Shown here: piece after piece, positions 51,506 through 51,624 of the stretch
Numbering within the stretch: position 1 is the stretch's first letter
Layout of the letters: every line of letters begins with the position of its first letter
DNA from: CAJWKT01 sp964465375
GTDB taxonomy: Bacteria > Pseudomonadota > Gammaproteobacteria > Steroidobacterales > Rariloculaceae
Length of the DNA stretch: 51,624 nucleotides
Reading direction: 5' to 3'
Assembly: GCA_964465375.1 (NCBI GenBank)
Contig: CAYXIJ010000018.1
Coordinates: 1 to 51,624 of the forward strand
Made by a program: the position numbers and the translations under genes
Notes under the pieces: generated by a model
What the model was told of the DNA's origin: nothing
Database searches by the model: none
Seen by the model: the letters and a program-made list of their open reading frames with translations, nothing else

Positions 51506-51624
51506 ATGTCGACCTTAATCTTATCTCCGGTAAAACGTTGCGTTGGTGGTTTAATGCTTGTTGGTTTGCTAGCTAGCTGTGGAGGTGGATCTGAGGATCC
51601 ATCACAGCAACTCTATGTCATCAA
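51506..51624 (+). CDS. Lipoprotein, N-terminus only (3' end outside window)
   Basis: An open frame from ATG 51506 runs off the end of the window. A GGAA ribosome binding site (51497-51500) precedes it. The 39 visible residues form a lipoprotein signal: Lys/Arg near the start, the hydrophobic GGLMLVGLLAS, then the lipobox Leu-Ala-Ser-Cys with Cys25, followed by GGGSEDP. The mature function cannot be read. It follows the RidA-like gene by 16 bases and is probably cotranscribed with it. Confidence 0.75.
   Translation, partial: MSTLILSPVKRCVGGLMLVGLLASCGGGSEDPSQQLYVI

Noticed and set aside
1..51624. tRNA, rRNA, CRISPR arrays, insertion sequences, prophage
   Set aside because: No repeats with regular spacers, transposase motifs, cloverleaf-like sequences or phage genes were seen on either strand by eye; a dedicated tRNA scan was not possible.

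Overview
The window looks like one contig piece from a Gram-negative, aerobic, free-living proteobacterium, most likely a marine gammaproteobacterium. The taxon is an inference. It rests on an outer-membrane TonB-dependent receptor, a surface-lipoprotein system, Fur-type operators before feoAB, many periplasmic c-type cytochromes, Tat substrates, and tripartite tricarboxylate transport. I see no phage genes, transposases, rRNA, tRNA or CRISPR array. The first gene (ubiX) and the last gene (a lipoprotein) are cut by the window edges.

Layout. Bases 1-5133 hold ubiX, a secreted alpha/beta-hydrolase, a small membrane protein with its own terminator, and a secreted TPR protein. Bases 5219-12747 form a cell-surface glycan island: heptosyltransferase, two GT4 glycosyltransferases, an amidotransferase of the asparagine-synthase type, two FkbM-type methyltransferases and a fucosyltransferase-like protein. 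Bases 12975-17892 are a four-gene periplasmic redox operon (haem c/beta-propeller fusion, SCO protein, CcdA-like membrane protein, second propeller). Bases 18033-23103, all on the minus strand, carry a SIMPL protein, a DapA-family aldolase, a TbpB-like lipoprotein paired with a TPR/beta-barrel protein (candidate type XI or Slam system), and a secreted helical-repeat protein. Bases 23764-29305 carry a membrane-anchored spermidine-synthase-like protein with TPRs, then feoA-feoB behind a perfect 12-bp inverted repeat that contains Fur-box-like sequence.

The most interesting region is 29481-44164. A minus-strand tctC-tctB-tctA transporter is divergent from a 12-gene plus-strand run. That run is a TonB-dependent receptor, three small secreted proteins sharing DUF6152 and a second domain, an aromatic-amine/methylamine-dehydrogenase set (heavy chain, MauE, MauD, light chain), a monohaem cytochrome, a Tat-exported thiamine-diphosphate enzyme, and two more monohaem cytochromes. 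The light chain keeps both tryptophans of the tryptophan tryptophylquinone (TTQ) cofactor and the catalytic Asp and Thr of aromatic amine dehydrogenase. Read together, this suggests an outer-membrane-to-periplasm pathway. An amine-bearing compound enters through the receptor and is oxidatively deaminated in the periplasm. The product meets a periplasmic ThDP enzyme, electrons leave through cytochromes c, and a carboxylate may enter the cell through TctABC. The pathway and substrate are inference; the gene content and key residues are seen directly.

Bases 44264-51624 carry probable downstream catabolic and accessory genes: Gfo/Idh oxidoreductase, a two-CDGSH iron-sulfur protein, 3-hydroxyisobutyrate-dehydrogenase-like protein, aldehyde dehydrogenase, an M24-fold protein lacking one metal ligand, a secreted metallo-beta-lactamase-fold hydrolase, a secreted RidA-like protein lacking the catalytic Arg, and the start of a lipoprotein.
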